This document shows, piece by piece, positions 25,479 through 34,209 of a DNA stretch of 64,000 nucleotides. The translations under genes and the position numbers were made by a program. Position 1 is the stretch's first letter, and each line of letters opens with the position of its first letter. The notes beneath the pieces are model-generated. The model worked only from the letters and a program-made list of their open reading frames with translations. It had not been told where the DNA came from and did not search any database. The DNA is from Neobacillus rhizophilus. Lineage in GTDB: Bacteria; Bacillota; Bacilli; Bacillales; Cytobacillaceae. The stretch is from positions 1,488,001 through 1,552,000 of the forward strand of contig NZ_JAGYPF010000001.1 of the NCBI RefSeq assembly GCF_018343535.1, given 5' to 3'.

Positions 25479-26974
25479 TTTTCCGAAAATAACTCATCTA
25501 ATATTTTTATCTTATCTTCAGTATATGCTTCAAATCCGTCGTTATAAGATTTTGGGTCTTTCGGATTGGCAAAGTGCGTAATTTTCCCAGTGACAGGGTC
25601 AATGAATTTGCTCGATGCCCCGCAGCCGAGTCCGATGATGGTCTGCTGCTCTTCCATAATCATGATATTGTAGATACTTTCTTGATTCGGCAGAGAGTAG
25701 CCGACATTTTCCAGGTTGCCCAGGATGTTTTTCTGGCGGTATAAATAGTAAGGGACATAGCCATGGTCAGCGGTCCAGTCCTCGGCAAGATTCATCATTT
25801 TTTCAACCTCAGTACGGTCTGCCACCTTATATTTTTCCTTATTCTTCGTCATTTCAGACGCACGCTTGAATGATAGAGTATGAACGGTTACCGACTCAGG
25901 CATCAGCTTTTCAGTTTCAGCTAAGGAATGGGTGAATTCCTTGAGTCCCTCACCTGGAAGGCCGATGATAAGGTCCATATTGATATTATTCATCCCCATT
26001 TCCCGAGCCAAGTGATATTTTTCAATCGTTTCCGTAACCGTATGATGCCGTCCGATTGCCTTCAATGTTTCCTGCGTATACGATTGCGGATTGATGCTGA
26101 TCCGGTCAATATTCCACTTTTTCAAAACGTCAAGCTTCTCTGGGGTAATCGTATCCGGACGCCCTGCCTCCACAGTAATTTCCCGAATATTAGAGACATC
26201 AGGAAACGAGTTGTACATCTCTTCATAGAGCATGTCCATCTCTTCGGCGGTAATGCTTGTCGGTGTGCCGCCGCCGTAGTAAACGGTTGTAATCCGCACC
26301 CCTTTTTCCTTCAGCCACTCGCCGATTTTCCTCATTTCATAATGAAGGCCGCCTAAGAAGGAATCAACAGAGCCCTGCCGCCCGTTGATGGCATAGGCTG
26401 GGAAGGTGCAGTAAGCACATTTCGTAGGACAGAACGGAATGCCAATATAAATGCTCACTTCCCGCTCGAGTGAGTAAAGGTCTGGAACAACCGTCAACTG
26501 CCGGTTGACGATGTGGTGCATTAGCGCAATTTTTTCGTCAGTAATTAGATATTCATCCTTTAATTGCCGATGGGCCACTTCAGCTGGAATGCCTTCCTGC
26601 AGTTTTTTGTGAAGCAGCTTAGTAGGTCTCACACCCGTTAAAATCCCCCATTTTTGCGTAATGCCGGTCAAGTCCTGGAGAACCGTTAAATAAACGTGGG
26701 AAACGGCATTTTTAATCTGTTTAAACCGTTCTTTTTCAGAATCGGCTCCCTTAAAATCCTGCTGATATTCAGCAAATAGGGCTTTTCCACTTTGATCCGT
26801 TAATTTTGCCGAAACAACAATATTTTCCTGAACCTGTAATTGAAATGCTATCTGTATATCAGCATCATCCGTCTGAGATGTCAAAATCTGTGACTCTTCA
26901 AAAAATAAATTCGCAATAAGCGTCAATGGCCGGTTGAATCTTTCATCCTCTAAGCCTAGTATCGAAATTCGCAA
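25463..26974 (-). CDS. hemZ: Coproporphyrinogen dehydrogenase-like radical SAM protein HemZ
   Basis: The 503-residue HemN-family radical SAM enzyme carries the cluster motif CPTKCAYCTFPAY near residue 180 (CxxxCxxC). It is followed by YYGGGTPTSITAEEMD, EVTVEAGRPDTITPEKL and INPQSYTQETLKAIGRHHT. The extended N-terminal domain of about 160 residues and total length match Bacillus HemZ, an oxygen-independent coproporphyrinogen III oxidase candidate. The start is a TTG with AAAGGTGAT 6 bases upstream. It is separated from the hemEHY genes at the left end of the window. Confidence 0.93.
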   Translation of the reverse strand: MRISILGLEDERFNRPLTLIANLFFEESQILTSQTDDADIQIAFQLQVQENIVVSAKLTDQSGKALFAEYQQDFKGADSEKERFKQIKNAVSHVYLTVLQDLTGITQKWGILTGVRPTKLLHKKLQEGIPAEVAHRQLKDEYLITDEKIALMHHIVNRQLTVVPDLYSLEREVSIYIGIPFCPTKCAYCTFPAYAINGRQGSVDSFLGGLHYEMRKIGEWLKEKGVRITTVYYGGGTPTSITAEEMDMLYEEMYNSFPDVSNIREITVEAGRPDTITPEKLDVLKKWNIDRISINPQSYTQETLKAIGRHHTVTETIEKYHLAREMGMNNINMDLIIGLPGEGLKEFTHSLAETEKLMPESVTVHTLSFKRASEMTKNKEKYKVADRTEVEKMMNLAEDWTADHGYVPYYLYRQKNILGNLENVGYSLPNQESIYNIMIMEEQQTIIGLGCGASSKFIDPVTGKITHFANPKDPKSYNDGFEAYTEDKIKILDELFSEKGSPA

Positions 26975-27059
26975 GCTTTATCACCTTTCAAAAATAAACT
27001 TCTTTAAGTGTACAAAATCACAAAAATAAGGTCAATATAGTGGAAATCATTGGACTAAA

Positions 27060-27166
27060 TAAATGAAAACTCGCCGATTGGCGAGTCCGGCAGGACGGTT
27101 CATGAGGCGTAGTTGAATTTATGCGTTAAGTATAAAGCTTTCGACAGAAAGTTTATACTTATTAGC
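27060..27166 (+). repeat. Dispersed structured element, copy 4 (long form)
   Basis: It carries stem 1 (ACTCGCC-GATT-GGCGAGT), stem 2 (GTCC-GGCA-GGAC), GGTTCATGAGGCGTAGTTG, the long 3' hairpin (AAGTATAAAGCTTTC pairing with GAAAGTTTATACTT) and the terminal ATTAGC. It sits between the promoter side of hemZ and the terminator of yhaX, antisense to both genes. Confidence 0.88.
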
Positions 27167-27200
27167 AAAAAAGATACCAGAGGCTCAACGCCCTGATATC
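27167..27200 (-). terminator. Intrinsic terminator of yhaX
   Basis: On the minus strand GATATCAGGGC pairs imperfectly with GCCTCTGGTATC and is followed by T6. Confidence 0.75.
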
Positions 27201-27211
27201 TCCATTCAAGA

Positions 27212-28081
27212 TTAATTTTTGATAATCTTCATTTTTCTTAAAAATTCAATCGGTTGCTGCTTTCTGAAGTGTTCCTTCACCATATAGGAAACGCCATGTT
27301 CGTTTTCCGACCTTGTTACCCAATCTGATGCTTTCTTCACCTCAAAAGGAGCATTCCACATCGAAACCCCTAGACCAGCCGCTTCAATTAACGGGATGTC
27401 ATCGAGGCTGTCACCAATATAGACCATCTCTTTTAACTGGAAACCGAGTTGGCTGCCAAGAAACGCTAACCCATTAAGTTTGGAAACTCCGGCCGGAACA
27501 AGATCGAGCCGCAATGAATCAAGTTTAATTGGAGTGATTTCCGTAAACATTTTTTCAATGGCGGTTTTGGCATCCTCCAAATCACGTTTATTTTCAAAAT
27601 AAACCTCAATCTTCGGAGGGGTTGCCGGCTGATCATGCAAATATTCGCTGAGGGATTCGACAAATTGCTGTGAATAAACAAAAGGGTCGCCTGTGGTGAA
27701 AACCGTTTTTGCTAATAATTGCTGGTGCAGTTTATATTTATTGGCAATCGAAAAATTCTCGTGAACCAAACGGATTTGACACGGCAGCGCCTCAAGCAGA
27801 CGAATGGTATCATAGGTAATTTCCTCATTAATCCGCTTCGCGTATACCGGCTTATTTTCCTCCCGCGCAATCAATGCCCCCTGATGGGTGACAAGAGGTG
27901 ACGATATCTTTAAGGCTTTCGCTGCCTTCTTGGCTGAGTGAAAGCTCCGTGATGTAACGAGTGTGACATAAATCCCCTTTTGCTGAACATATTCTACGGC
28001 TTCCTTTGTCGATTTATGGATTTTGCCATTGCTTTGTAAGAGTGTGCCATCAATATTTAACGCAAGTAAGCGATAAATCAT
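27212..28081 (-). CDS. yhaX: Cof-type HAD-superfamily phosphatase YhaX
   Basis: The 289-residue HAD fold (IIB cap) has motif I LLALNIDGTLL (residues 5-15), motif II LVTSR, a lysine region, and motif IV MVYIGDSLDDIPLIEAAGLGVSM near residue 220. In motif I the residue normally occupied by the nucleophilic Asp (DxDGT) is Asn, so phosphatase activity by the usual mechanism is doubtful. B. subtilis YhaX, a sporulation gene, lies in the same order before yheA. The ATG at 28081 follows ACAGGGGGCAGCATA; 20 further upstream codons are unsupported. Confidence 0.86.
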   Translation of the reverse strand: MIYRLLALNIDGTLLQSNGKIHKSTKEAVEYVQQKGIYVTLVTSRSFHSAKKAAKALKISSPLVTHQGALIAREENKPVYAKRINEEITYDTIRLLEALPCQIRLVHENFSIANKYKLHQQLLAKTVFTTGDPFVYSQQFVESLSEYLHDQPATPPKIEVYFENKRDLEDAKTAIEKMFTEITPIKLDSLRLDLVPAGVSKLNGLAFLGSQLGFQLKEMVYIGDSLDDIPLIEAAGLGVSMWNAPFEVKKASDWVTRSENEHGVSYMVKEHFRKQQPIEFLRKMKIIKN

Positions 28082-28191
28082 TATGCTGCCCCCTGTTCTT
28101 GGTGAAAATACCTTTATATCACTTTTATGATTTTTCACCAATTTATAGAACAGTGCTTGTAAAAGTGAGGGCTTGGCAGCTTCTTAAAAAA

Positions 28192-28539
28192 TTAAATTTG
28201 TCCGTATAAATCAGCTAATGGCTTTAGGACGATCTGGTTTAACTCACCGATTACATTATTCATTCGCTGTTCCACCTGCATAAGATGGGCGATTTTCGGA
28301 TTCTGCTGAACAACTCCGACTGTTGCTTGGGCCTGCTGAATTTCCTGCTCGGAAATGTTTTGTCCCATCATTTGTTTTTGCTGCAAATTCATTTGGATGT
28401 GGCGAAATTGATCAAACAGCTGCTTCGCTGCCTGGTCAGCATTTACCTCTTGATAAGCTTGCTGTAGTTGTTTAAATTCATCACTTTGACGAATCGCATT
28501 TTCTAAAGCATAGGCGGAATCATATAAATTTACTGCCAT
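28192..28539 (-). CDS. yheA: YheA, YlbF/YmcA family protein
   Basis: The 115-residue protein is all-helical, starts MAVNLYDSAYALENAIRQSD and contains the typical KQMMGQNISEQEIQQAQATV. It is related to YlbF and YmcA, which act with YaaT in the Y-complex affecting RNase Y and development; the role of YheA itself is unclear. The ATG at 28539 is chosen over the GTG at 28551, which touches the AAAGGAG ribosome site. Confidence 0.9.
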   Translation of the reverse strand: MAVNLYDSAYALENAIRQSDEFKQLQQAYQEVNADQAAKQLFDQFRHIQMNLQQKQMMGQNISEQEIQQAQATVGVVQQNPKIAHLMQVEQRMNNVIGELNQIVLKPLADLYGQI

Positions 28540-28690
28540 TTGCGGGCTCACTCCTTTTTAGTTAACAATACTTCCCAACTATATCAAACTATTCAAGGGA
28601 ATGCGAGAATGTTCAAATCACCATCCCGTAAGCTTCCACATAGGATACTACATCAGCGGATGCCTATTTAATAAAGAATGAGGAGTGATT

Positions 28691-30064
28691 ATGTCCGGTT
28701 CATTAACGAGCGTAACAATTTTACCAGAGAAATCCGAAGAAACCAATTCTCGTTTGATTAAAATGTCCCGCAGGCTGTATCACTATCTGCAAATGGAGAA
28801 TCACCGCGAATTACAAATCATGGTCGGCACAAAAACAATTCGTGCCAATATCCAGATTAGCGATAGCCTTCCCCGGGAACTGCATATGCCGGAGGACTTC
28901 TTTACCTATTTTAGTTTGCCTGTCCGAAAGGTTAACCTTCAGGCAAAATACTTTTCTGGGTCCAACACACTTAAGCTTGGTCCTGTCATCGGATTGCTGA
29001 CAGATTTTTCACCGAAGAATGGTGAAGAACCTAATTTCCGTTCCATTCATAAGTTTTGTGAGGACCTCCATCAAGTGGTATCAGAAAATGGCGGTTTTCT
29101 TTATGTTTTTTCTTTTAAACATTTTTTACAGCACGGCTATTATTTTGAAAACGGAAGCTGGATCGGAACAAGCCCGCCTGCCCCTGATGTTATTTACAAT
29201 CGGATCCATTCTCGAATACTAGAAAACAAACAAGAATTTGTTGAATTTCGAGGGACGCTTGAACAACTAGCCATTCCCATCTTCAATGACCGCTTTCTCT
29301 CAAAATGGGAAGTATACGACCAGTTGAAAAATGAACATCATTTGTCATCCTACATTCCCGAGACAGCCTTGCTCTCAAGGGATACTTTACATTCCTTCCT
29401 GCAAACCTATGAAACCATTTTTATTAAACCGATTCATGGCAGCCAGGGAAAAAATATTATTAAACTGGAAAAAATCTCGGAAGACCAATTTACCCTGCAA
29501 ACTTCAGGCCAATCCCAGGCTGATGCTTTACAAGCCCTAGCAGCGCATGAAATCTATCAAGAAATAAAATTACTGCTGCAAAACCGAATTTGTATTGTTC
29601 AGGAGGGTATTTCTTTTATTGACTATCAATCATCTGCCATGGACTTCAGGGTATTGGTCCATCGAAATTATGAAAAAAAGTGGGAAATTACATCGATTGT
29701 GGCAAGAATCGGGGCTGTACAGGAATTTGTCTCCAATGTTGCCAGGGGCGGCCATACGATAAAACCGGTAACTGCCTTACGTTCCAAAATGGCCCCAAAA
29801 ACCGCTTTGCAAACATTTAAGCTAATAAAAGAGCTATCGTTGGAAACCGCAGAAAAGGTCAGTGCACTGTCCGCCGGAATTACCGGTGAACTGGGGATCG
29901 ATGTCGGCGTTGATGAAAAGGGGAAGCCCTGGCTGATTGAAGTAAACTCAAAACCATCAAAGGCATTTGAAGATGATTCAGGGAAAATCAGACCGTCTGC
30001 AAAAGCAATCATTCGCTTTTGCACAAGCCTGGCCTTTGAAACCCTGAATGAAAAGGAGGTTTAA
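28691..30064 (+). CDS. YheC/YheD-family ATP-grasp protein (YheD-like, copy 1)
   Basis: The 457-residue protein has an N-terminal domain of about 95 residues, then LGPVIGLLTDF and a C-terminal ATP-grasp domain. Motifs are FIKPIHGSQGKNIIKLE (near residue 248; phosphate-loop lysine), DFRVLVHRNY (near 318), ARGGHTIKP (near 355) and LIEVNSKPSKAF (near 415; metal-binding Glu/Asn). B. subtilis YheC and YheD are endospore coat-associated proteins of this family, with no established substrate. The ATG at 28691 follows AGGAGTGATT. It is the first of four consecutive family members. Confidence 0.9.
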   Translation: MSGSLTSVTILPEKSEETNSRLIKMSRRLYHYLQMENHRELQIMVGTKTIRANIQISDSLPRELHMPEDFFTYFSLPVRKVNLQAKYFSGSNTLKLGPVIGLLTDFSPKNGEEPNFRSIHKFCEDLHQVVSENGGFLYVFSFKHFLQHGYYFENGSWIGTSPPAPDVIYNRIHSRILENKQEFVEFRGTLEQLAIPIFNDRFLSKWEVYDQLKNEHHLSSYIPETALLSRDTLHSFLQTYETIFIKPIHGSQGKNIIKLEKISEDQFTLQTSGQSQADALQALAAHEIYQEIKLLLQNRICIVQEGISFIDYQSSAMDFRVLVHRNYEKKWEITSIVARIGAVQEFVSNVARGGHTIKPVTALRSKMAPKTALQTFKLIKELSLETAEKVSALSAGITGELGIDVGVDEKGKPWLIEVNSKPSKAFEDDSGKIRPSAKAIIRFCTSLAFETLNEKEV

Positions 30065-30069
30065 TTCAC

Positions 30070-31173
30070 TTGATTACATTTGGTATTATGTCCTTAAACC
30101 TAGAAACAGAGGCCCCCTATATAACGGAAATGGCCGAACATGCAAAAGACTTAGGTATCGAAGCTTTTCGCTTTGTTCCAACCAATATCAATCCAAATAC
30201 ACTTCAGGTTCAAGGGAAAAAATTTGACGCTGAACAAAAGGATTGGGTCAATGCCGAATTCCCCATCCCCCGCATCCTCTATGACCGTTGCTTCTACGGG
30301 GAGGATGAACAATCGAAACAATGTCTTCCGATTGTATCGTGGCTAAAAAGCAGGAAGGATATTAACTTTTTAGGATATGGTCTGCCTAATAAACTGGACC
30401 TCTATCAGGCCCTGAAAGACACGAAGCTATCCGCCTATCTGCCGCCGACAAAGCAGGTAATCGATACAATTGAAATTTTAAAAGAATTAAACAGTGGAAA
30501 AAGGATTGTCATAAAACCCATTAACGGTTCACAGGGTTATGGCATTTATTACTTGAAGAAAAATGACAAATCAATTCATGTTAAAACGGAAAAACAAAAA
30601 CAGATTATATCAAGGATTTTTCCAAACGAAGGAAAATTTTCGCAGTGGCTTAGTAGCTTGCTCGCGCGGCATCAATATCTTATGCAGCCCTATCTTGAAT
30701 TAACCAACAGTGAATTGCAGCCCTTTGACATCCGAATTCTCCTGCAAAAAAATGAGCATGGCAATTGGGGAGAAATCGGGCGCGGAGTGCGAAACGGTAC
30801 CAGCGGCGGGATTTTATCGAATTTAAGTGCAGGTGGGATGGCAACAGCTTTCTCAGAATGGTCAGCTTCCCTGCCTGCAACGAGAAGGGAATTTATTCAG
30901 CAGGAATTAACCAGCATTCTTACAGAATTACCACATCTTCTTGAAAAAAGCTTCCTGCCGCTCTTTGAAATTGGAGTCGATATTGGCATCGCCAAAAACG
31001 ACTCGATCTGGATTTTAGATATGAACTCAAAGCCTGGCAGGAAGGTTATTTTGCAAACCCGGCCTAATCTTAAGGAAAAGCTGTACTGTGCACCACTGCT
31101 TTACGCAAAATACCTGTCGGAATCGAAAGACCAAGAAAGGAAGAACATCTATGAGAAAACGTTATCTCATTGA
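30070..31173 (+). CDS. YheC/YheD-family ATP-grasp protein (YheC-like, copy 1)
   Basis: The 367-residue product lacks the N-terminal domain of its neighbour and starts directly with the TFGIMSLNLETEAPY segment. ATP-grasp motifs are VIKPINGSQGYGIYYLKK (near 150), PFDIRILLQKNEHG (near 218), SGGILSNLSAGGMA and ILDMNSKPGRK (near 315). The start is a TTG ten bases after AAGGAGG, five bases beyond the preceding stop. It overlaps the next gene by 23 bases, consistent with an operon. Confidence 0.9.
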   Translation: MITFGIMSLNLETEAPYITEMAEHAKDLGIEAFRFVPTNINPNTLQVQGKKFDAEQKDWVNAEFPIPRILYDRCFYGEDEQSKQCLPIVSWLKSRKDINFLGYGLPNKLDLYQALKDTKLSAYLPPTKQVIDTIEILKELNSGKRIVIKPINGSQGYGIYYLKKNDKSIHVKTEKQKQIISRIFPNEGKFSQWLSSLLARHQYLMQPYLELTNSELQPFDIRILLQKNEHGNWGEIGRGVRNGTSGGILSNLSAGGMATAFSEWSASLPATRREFIQQELTSILTELPHLLEKSFLPLFEIGVDIGIAKNDSIWILDMNSKPGRKVILQTRPNLKEKLYCAPLLYAKYLSESKDQERKNIYEKTLSH

Positions 31174-32515
31174 GGTCGTCCAAAATGATCAATTGATTGT
31201 TTTTTGCCCTCCTTCCCTCCTTCAAGAAGATGGGCCTAAGCGAATTGCTTTTGGTTCAAATTCAATGGCAGTAGAATTTCTGCCCCATCCTGACCGAAAA
31301 GATCGGATTGTGATTAGCAGGGCCATTCAAAAAGAACTCCAATTTCCAGAATTCAAGCTGCCGCTCCATGTCTTTTTAGATAATCAAACCCTGTATATCG
31401 GTCCTCTTGTTGGCATTTTCACAGCTGGATTTACAATGCTACCTGATCAGCTCATCGGCGAGAGAACACAGTTTTTTTCAAAGCTTTTATCCGTAAATAA
31501 AAACGTCGGCGCCCTCGCTTTTGTTTTCGGAAAGCAGCATATTGATTGGGAACAAGGAACGATTGATGGTTATTTTTTCCACGATGGAGATTGGGAACAG
31601 CGGGAGGTCCCTTTCCCTAACGTCATTTATGATCGTCTGCCAAACCGAAGGAGTGAAGGAACTCCCAAATTAGTTAAAGTAAAAAAACGGCTTCAAAAGG
31701 AATATTTAATCCCTTGGTATAATCCCGGCTTTTTCAACAAGTTAGATATTTACGAAAGGCTTCTCCAAGACCATTCGGTTGATAAATACCTTCCTGAGAC
31801 CCATCCATTTACCTCTTTTTCCTTAATCGAGAGGATGCTTTCAAAATACGGGCATGTGTATATAAAGCCGAAAAACGGCAGTCTTGGCTTTGGCATTCAT
31901 CAAATTATTTTTGATAAAAACACAAACGACTATTACTGCCGTTATCAAGATGACGAGGGGGCAAACAGATTACAAAAATTCCACAGCCTGGAGAAATTGT
32001 TTGAGCGGGTATTCGCGAAGCAATCGCTTGAAAAAATGGTTGTCCAACAGGGTATTCATTTAGTTCGCAACGAGCAGCGGCCTGTTGATTTTCGCGTTCA
32101 TACGAACAAGGACGAAACAGGCAGCTGGCATGTTTCCGCGCTCGCAGCAAAAATAGCCGGGCCGGGAAGCCCGACAACCCATAAGAGAAGCGGCGGGGAA
32201 ATTAAAACCATCAGCGAGATCTTTCCTGCTGAAGAAGCCGGCATGTTCGAAGAGAAGCTTTCCAACGCTGCCCTTTCCTTAAGTCATGCCCTAGACCGAA
32301 ATGTCGAAGGAATTATCGGCGAAATTGGCTTTGATCTAGGCATTGACCGTAACGGCGATGTCTGGCTGTTCGAGGCAAATTCCAAACCCGGACGTTCAAT
32401 TTTCAGCCATCCAGAATTAAAAGAATTTGATTTATTGACGCGTGAATTGTCCCTTGCCTTCGCCGTTTTTCTCACCGAGCAATCCTTACTCCATCCCGAG
32501 GAACTTTATCAATGA
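31151..32515 (+). CDS. YheC/YheD-family ATP-grasp protein (YheD-like, copy 2)
   Basis: The 454-residue protein repeats the layout of the first gene: an N-terminal domain of about 90 residues, IGPLVGIFTAGF, then ATP-grasp motifs YIKPKNGSLGFGIHQI (near 235), PVDFRVHTNKDETG (near 312), THKRSGGEIKT and LFEANSKPGRSIF (near 410). Fairly low identity to copy 1 suggests an old duplication. The ATG at 31151 follows AAAGGAAG; the open frame upstream lies inside the previous gene. Confidence 0.9.
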   Translation: MRKRYLIEVVQNDQLIVFCPPSLLQEDGPKRIAFGSNSMAVEFLPHPDRKDRIVISRAIQKELQFPEFKLPLHVFLDNQTLYIGPLVGIFTAGFTMLPDQLIGERTQFFSKLLSVNKNVGALAFVFGKQHIDWEQGTIDGYFFHDGDWEQREVPFPNVIYDRLPNRRSEGTPKLVKVKKRLQKEYLIPWYNPGFFNKLDIYERLLQDHSVDKYLPETHPFTSFSLIERMLSKYGHVYIKPKNGSLGFGIHQIIFDKNTNDYYCRYQDDEGANRLQKFHSLEKLFERVFAKQSLEKMVVQQGIHLVRNEQRPVDFRVHTNKDETGSWHVSALAAKIAGPGSPTTHKRSGGEIKTISEIFPAEEAGMFEEKLSNAALSLSHALDRNVEGIIGEIGFDLGIDRNGDVWLFEANSKPGRSIFSHPELKEFDLLTRELSLAFAVFLTEQSLLHPEELYQ

Positions 32516-33558
32516 TCGACAAACAAGCAGGGCCGGTGATTGGCATCATGACCGCGCTTAAATCCGATGGAACAGTCGCTGGAAACGGGGAGCTTTTTAT
32601 CAAACTGCAAAAAAAGCTTATTTCGCTCAATGGAATAAGCTTTATTTTTACCCTTGAGGGGACTGGAGCGGAATATATCGAGGGATTCAGTTATTCACCC
32701 GATGAAAACCGCTGGATAAAGGGCTCTTTCCCCAATCCAGATTTGGTGTATAACCGAATTCCCTTTAGAAAAACAGAACAGACCGAAGATTGTAAAAGGT
32801 TCTTTCAGCATTTAAAGGATAAAGGAATTCCCTATTTCAACCCAGGTTTTATAGATAAGTACGAGCTTTATCAACTAATGGAAAACCATCCCGTCCTTAA
32901 AGATTATGTACCTAAGACGATCCTCCTTCAGGAAAAAAAAGACCTAGAATTGTTATTGAAAGCAAATTCTAGTGTTTATCTAAAGCCGGCAGCCTCTTCA
33001 AAGGGGAAAGGCATTTTTCGCGTCAGGCATTTATCCTCGCCATACATCCAATTTGAATCAAGGAAAAGAAGCATCTCCTACCCATCTTTTGAAGATTTTT
33101 GGCAGGATTGGAGCGAATTGCTCTTATCAAAAACCTATTTGGCACAGATTGATATCAATTCTGCTGAATATGAAGGGTTTCGCTATGATTTTCGGATTAT
33201 TGCCCACGCGGAAAAAGAGGAATACGCCATAACCGGCGTCGGCATCCGGCAATCCCAGGAGCAAGGAGTCACCACCCATATTCCATCGGGCGGAAGACTT
33301 CTTCCCTACTCTTTATTGCAAACGAACGAACATGATAGGTTTTTTCAATTGATCATCCCGCACATTGGGAAAGCATTATCGGAACAGTTTGGCTTTTTCG
33401 GGGAATTTTCCATTGATGCCGGCATGAGCAAAAATGGAAAATATTATATTTATGAAGTGAATTCAAAACCAATGCGCTTTGATGAAGCTGAAATTGAAGA
33501 GAAAAAAATTGAACAGCTATGCCGTGTTTTCCTCCACTTAACAAGCTCCTGCCCATAA
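32512..33558 (+). CDS. YheC/YheD-family ATP-grasp protein (YheC-like, copy 2)
   Basis: The 348-residue protein overlaps the stop of the preceding gene by four bases (ATGA). Motifs are AGPVIGIMTALKSDG at the start, YLKPAASSKGKGIFRVRH (near 160; the glycine-rich loop is more degenerate than in the other copies), YDFRIIAHAEKEE (near 223), IPSGGRLLP and YIYEVNSKPMRFD (near 320). It closes a YheD-YheC-YheD-YheC order. It is probably a spore envelope protein by family association. Confidence 0.89.
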   Translation: MIDKQAGPVIGIMTALKSDGTVAGNGELFIKLQKKLISLNGISFIFTLEGTGAEYIEGFSYSPDENRWIKGSFPNPDLVYNRIPFRKTEQTEDCKRFFQHLKDKGIPYFNPGFIDKYELYQLMENHPVLKDYVPKTILLQEKKDLELLLKANSSVYLKPAASSKGKGIFRVRHLSSPYIQFESRKRSISYPSFEDFWQDWSELLLSKTYLAQIDINSAEYEGFRYDFRIIAHAEKEEYAITGVGIRQSQEQGVTTHIPSGGRLLPYSLLQTNEHDRFFQLIIPHIGKALSEQFGFFGEFSIDAGMSKNGKYYIYEVNSKPMRFDEAEIEEKKIEQLCRVFLHLTSSCP

Positions 33559-33631
33559 AAAATTTTATTTGCATAATATTCAAAACGAGGTAAGCTATAA
33601 GTAATATAAGGTGTTAGGGGAGGACAATAGG

Positions 33632-33841
33632 ATGATCATGCATTTTCAATATAATCCGCTTTTTGAAAATACCAATATTCCCGGCTGGAATATTTCCTTC
33701 TATTTTAAAAAACAGAGATATACAGGAATTTATCACCAAACTGGAAATCTTGAATGGACCTCAAATCCTCCTGCCGAAGAAGATTTGACGGCATTGACGA
33801 GCCAGATTCATGAGCTAATGCTTTATCATGTATATGAATAA
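33632..33841 (+). CDS. yheE: YheE family protein
   Basis: The 69-residue protein contains HFQYNPLFENTNIPGWNIS and RYTGIYHQTGNLEWTS, typical of the Bacillus YheE family, which lies after yheD in B. subtilis. Its function is unknown; it has no membrane segment. The ATG at 33632 follows GGGGAGGACAATAGG. Confidence 0.82.
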   Translation: MIMHFQYNPLFENTNIPGWNISFYFKKQRYTGIYHQTGNLEWTSNPPAEEDLTALTSQIHELMLYHVYE

Positions 33842-33864
33842 TCGACTATTCCCTGCATGAAACT

Positions 33865-33910
33865 CCATCCTTTCTGTACAAACTAAAAACGAATTAGAAG
33901 GAAAGGATGG
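33865..33910 (+). promoter_or_regulatory. Inverted repeat sequestering a ribosome binding site
   Basis: CCATCCTTTC (33865-33874) is the exact complement of GAAAGGATGG (33901-33910), which is the Shine-Dalgarno region of the next gene. If folded in the mRNA, the ten-base stem would hide the ribosome site. Confidence 0.6.
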
Positions 33911-33916
33911 TTGAAC

Positions 33917-34108
33917 GTGACTAAAAAAAATGAACAGCCTATTGCTGAAGGGTCTGCTTATGAAGGAAGGGACATGGCTTACATGGATATTGACAGAATG
34001 ATTAATGAAGGAATGTCCGGAGGATCTGTCCACGCCCGATATGATTCAACAAATATTGAAGAAGCGCGCGATCTTATAGAAGAATCACCGCCAAATGAAA
34101 ATACATGA
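33917..34108 (+). CDS. DUF4025/YozQ-like small protein
   Basis: The 63-residue acidic protein has the core AYMDIDRMINEGMSGGSVH and a C-terminal EEARDLIEES, which resemble the DUF4025 (YozQ) family of small Bacillus proteins of unknown role. The start is a GTG nine bases after GAAAGGA. Its ribosome site is the 3' arm of a perfect ten-base inverted repeat, and a strong terminator follows, so it forms a single-gene unit. Confidence 0.72.
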   Translation: MTKKNEQPIAEGSAYEGRDMAYMDIDRMINEGMSGGSVHARYDSTNIEEARDLIEESPPNENT

Positions 34109-34114
34109 TAACAT

Positions 34115-34148
34115 TTGCCGAACCAGTTTAGAGGGTTCGGCAATTTTT
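34115..34148 (+). terminator. Intrinsic terminator
   Basis: TTGCCGAACC (34115-34124) pairs with GGTTCGGCAA and is followed by TTTTT, just after the stop at 34108. Confidence 0.87.
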
Positions 34149-34209
34149 CTGTGGAAACAAATTGAAACTGGTATAATAGGCTCTAAGAAATCTAATGGGG
34201 AAATGAACT

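Noticed and set aside
25303-25497. Sixty-four-residue minus-strand frame after hemZ
   Set aside because: It runs through the hemZ terminator, has no ribosome site and has a low-complexity basic composition unlike a protein.
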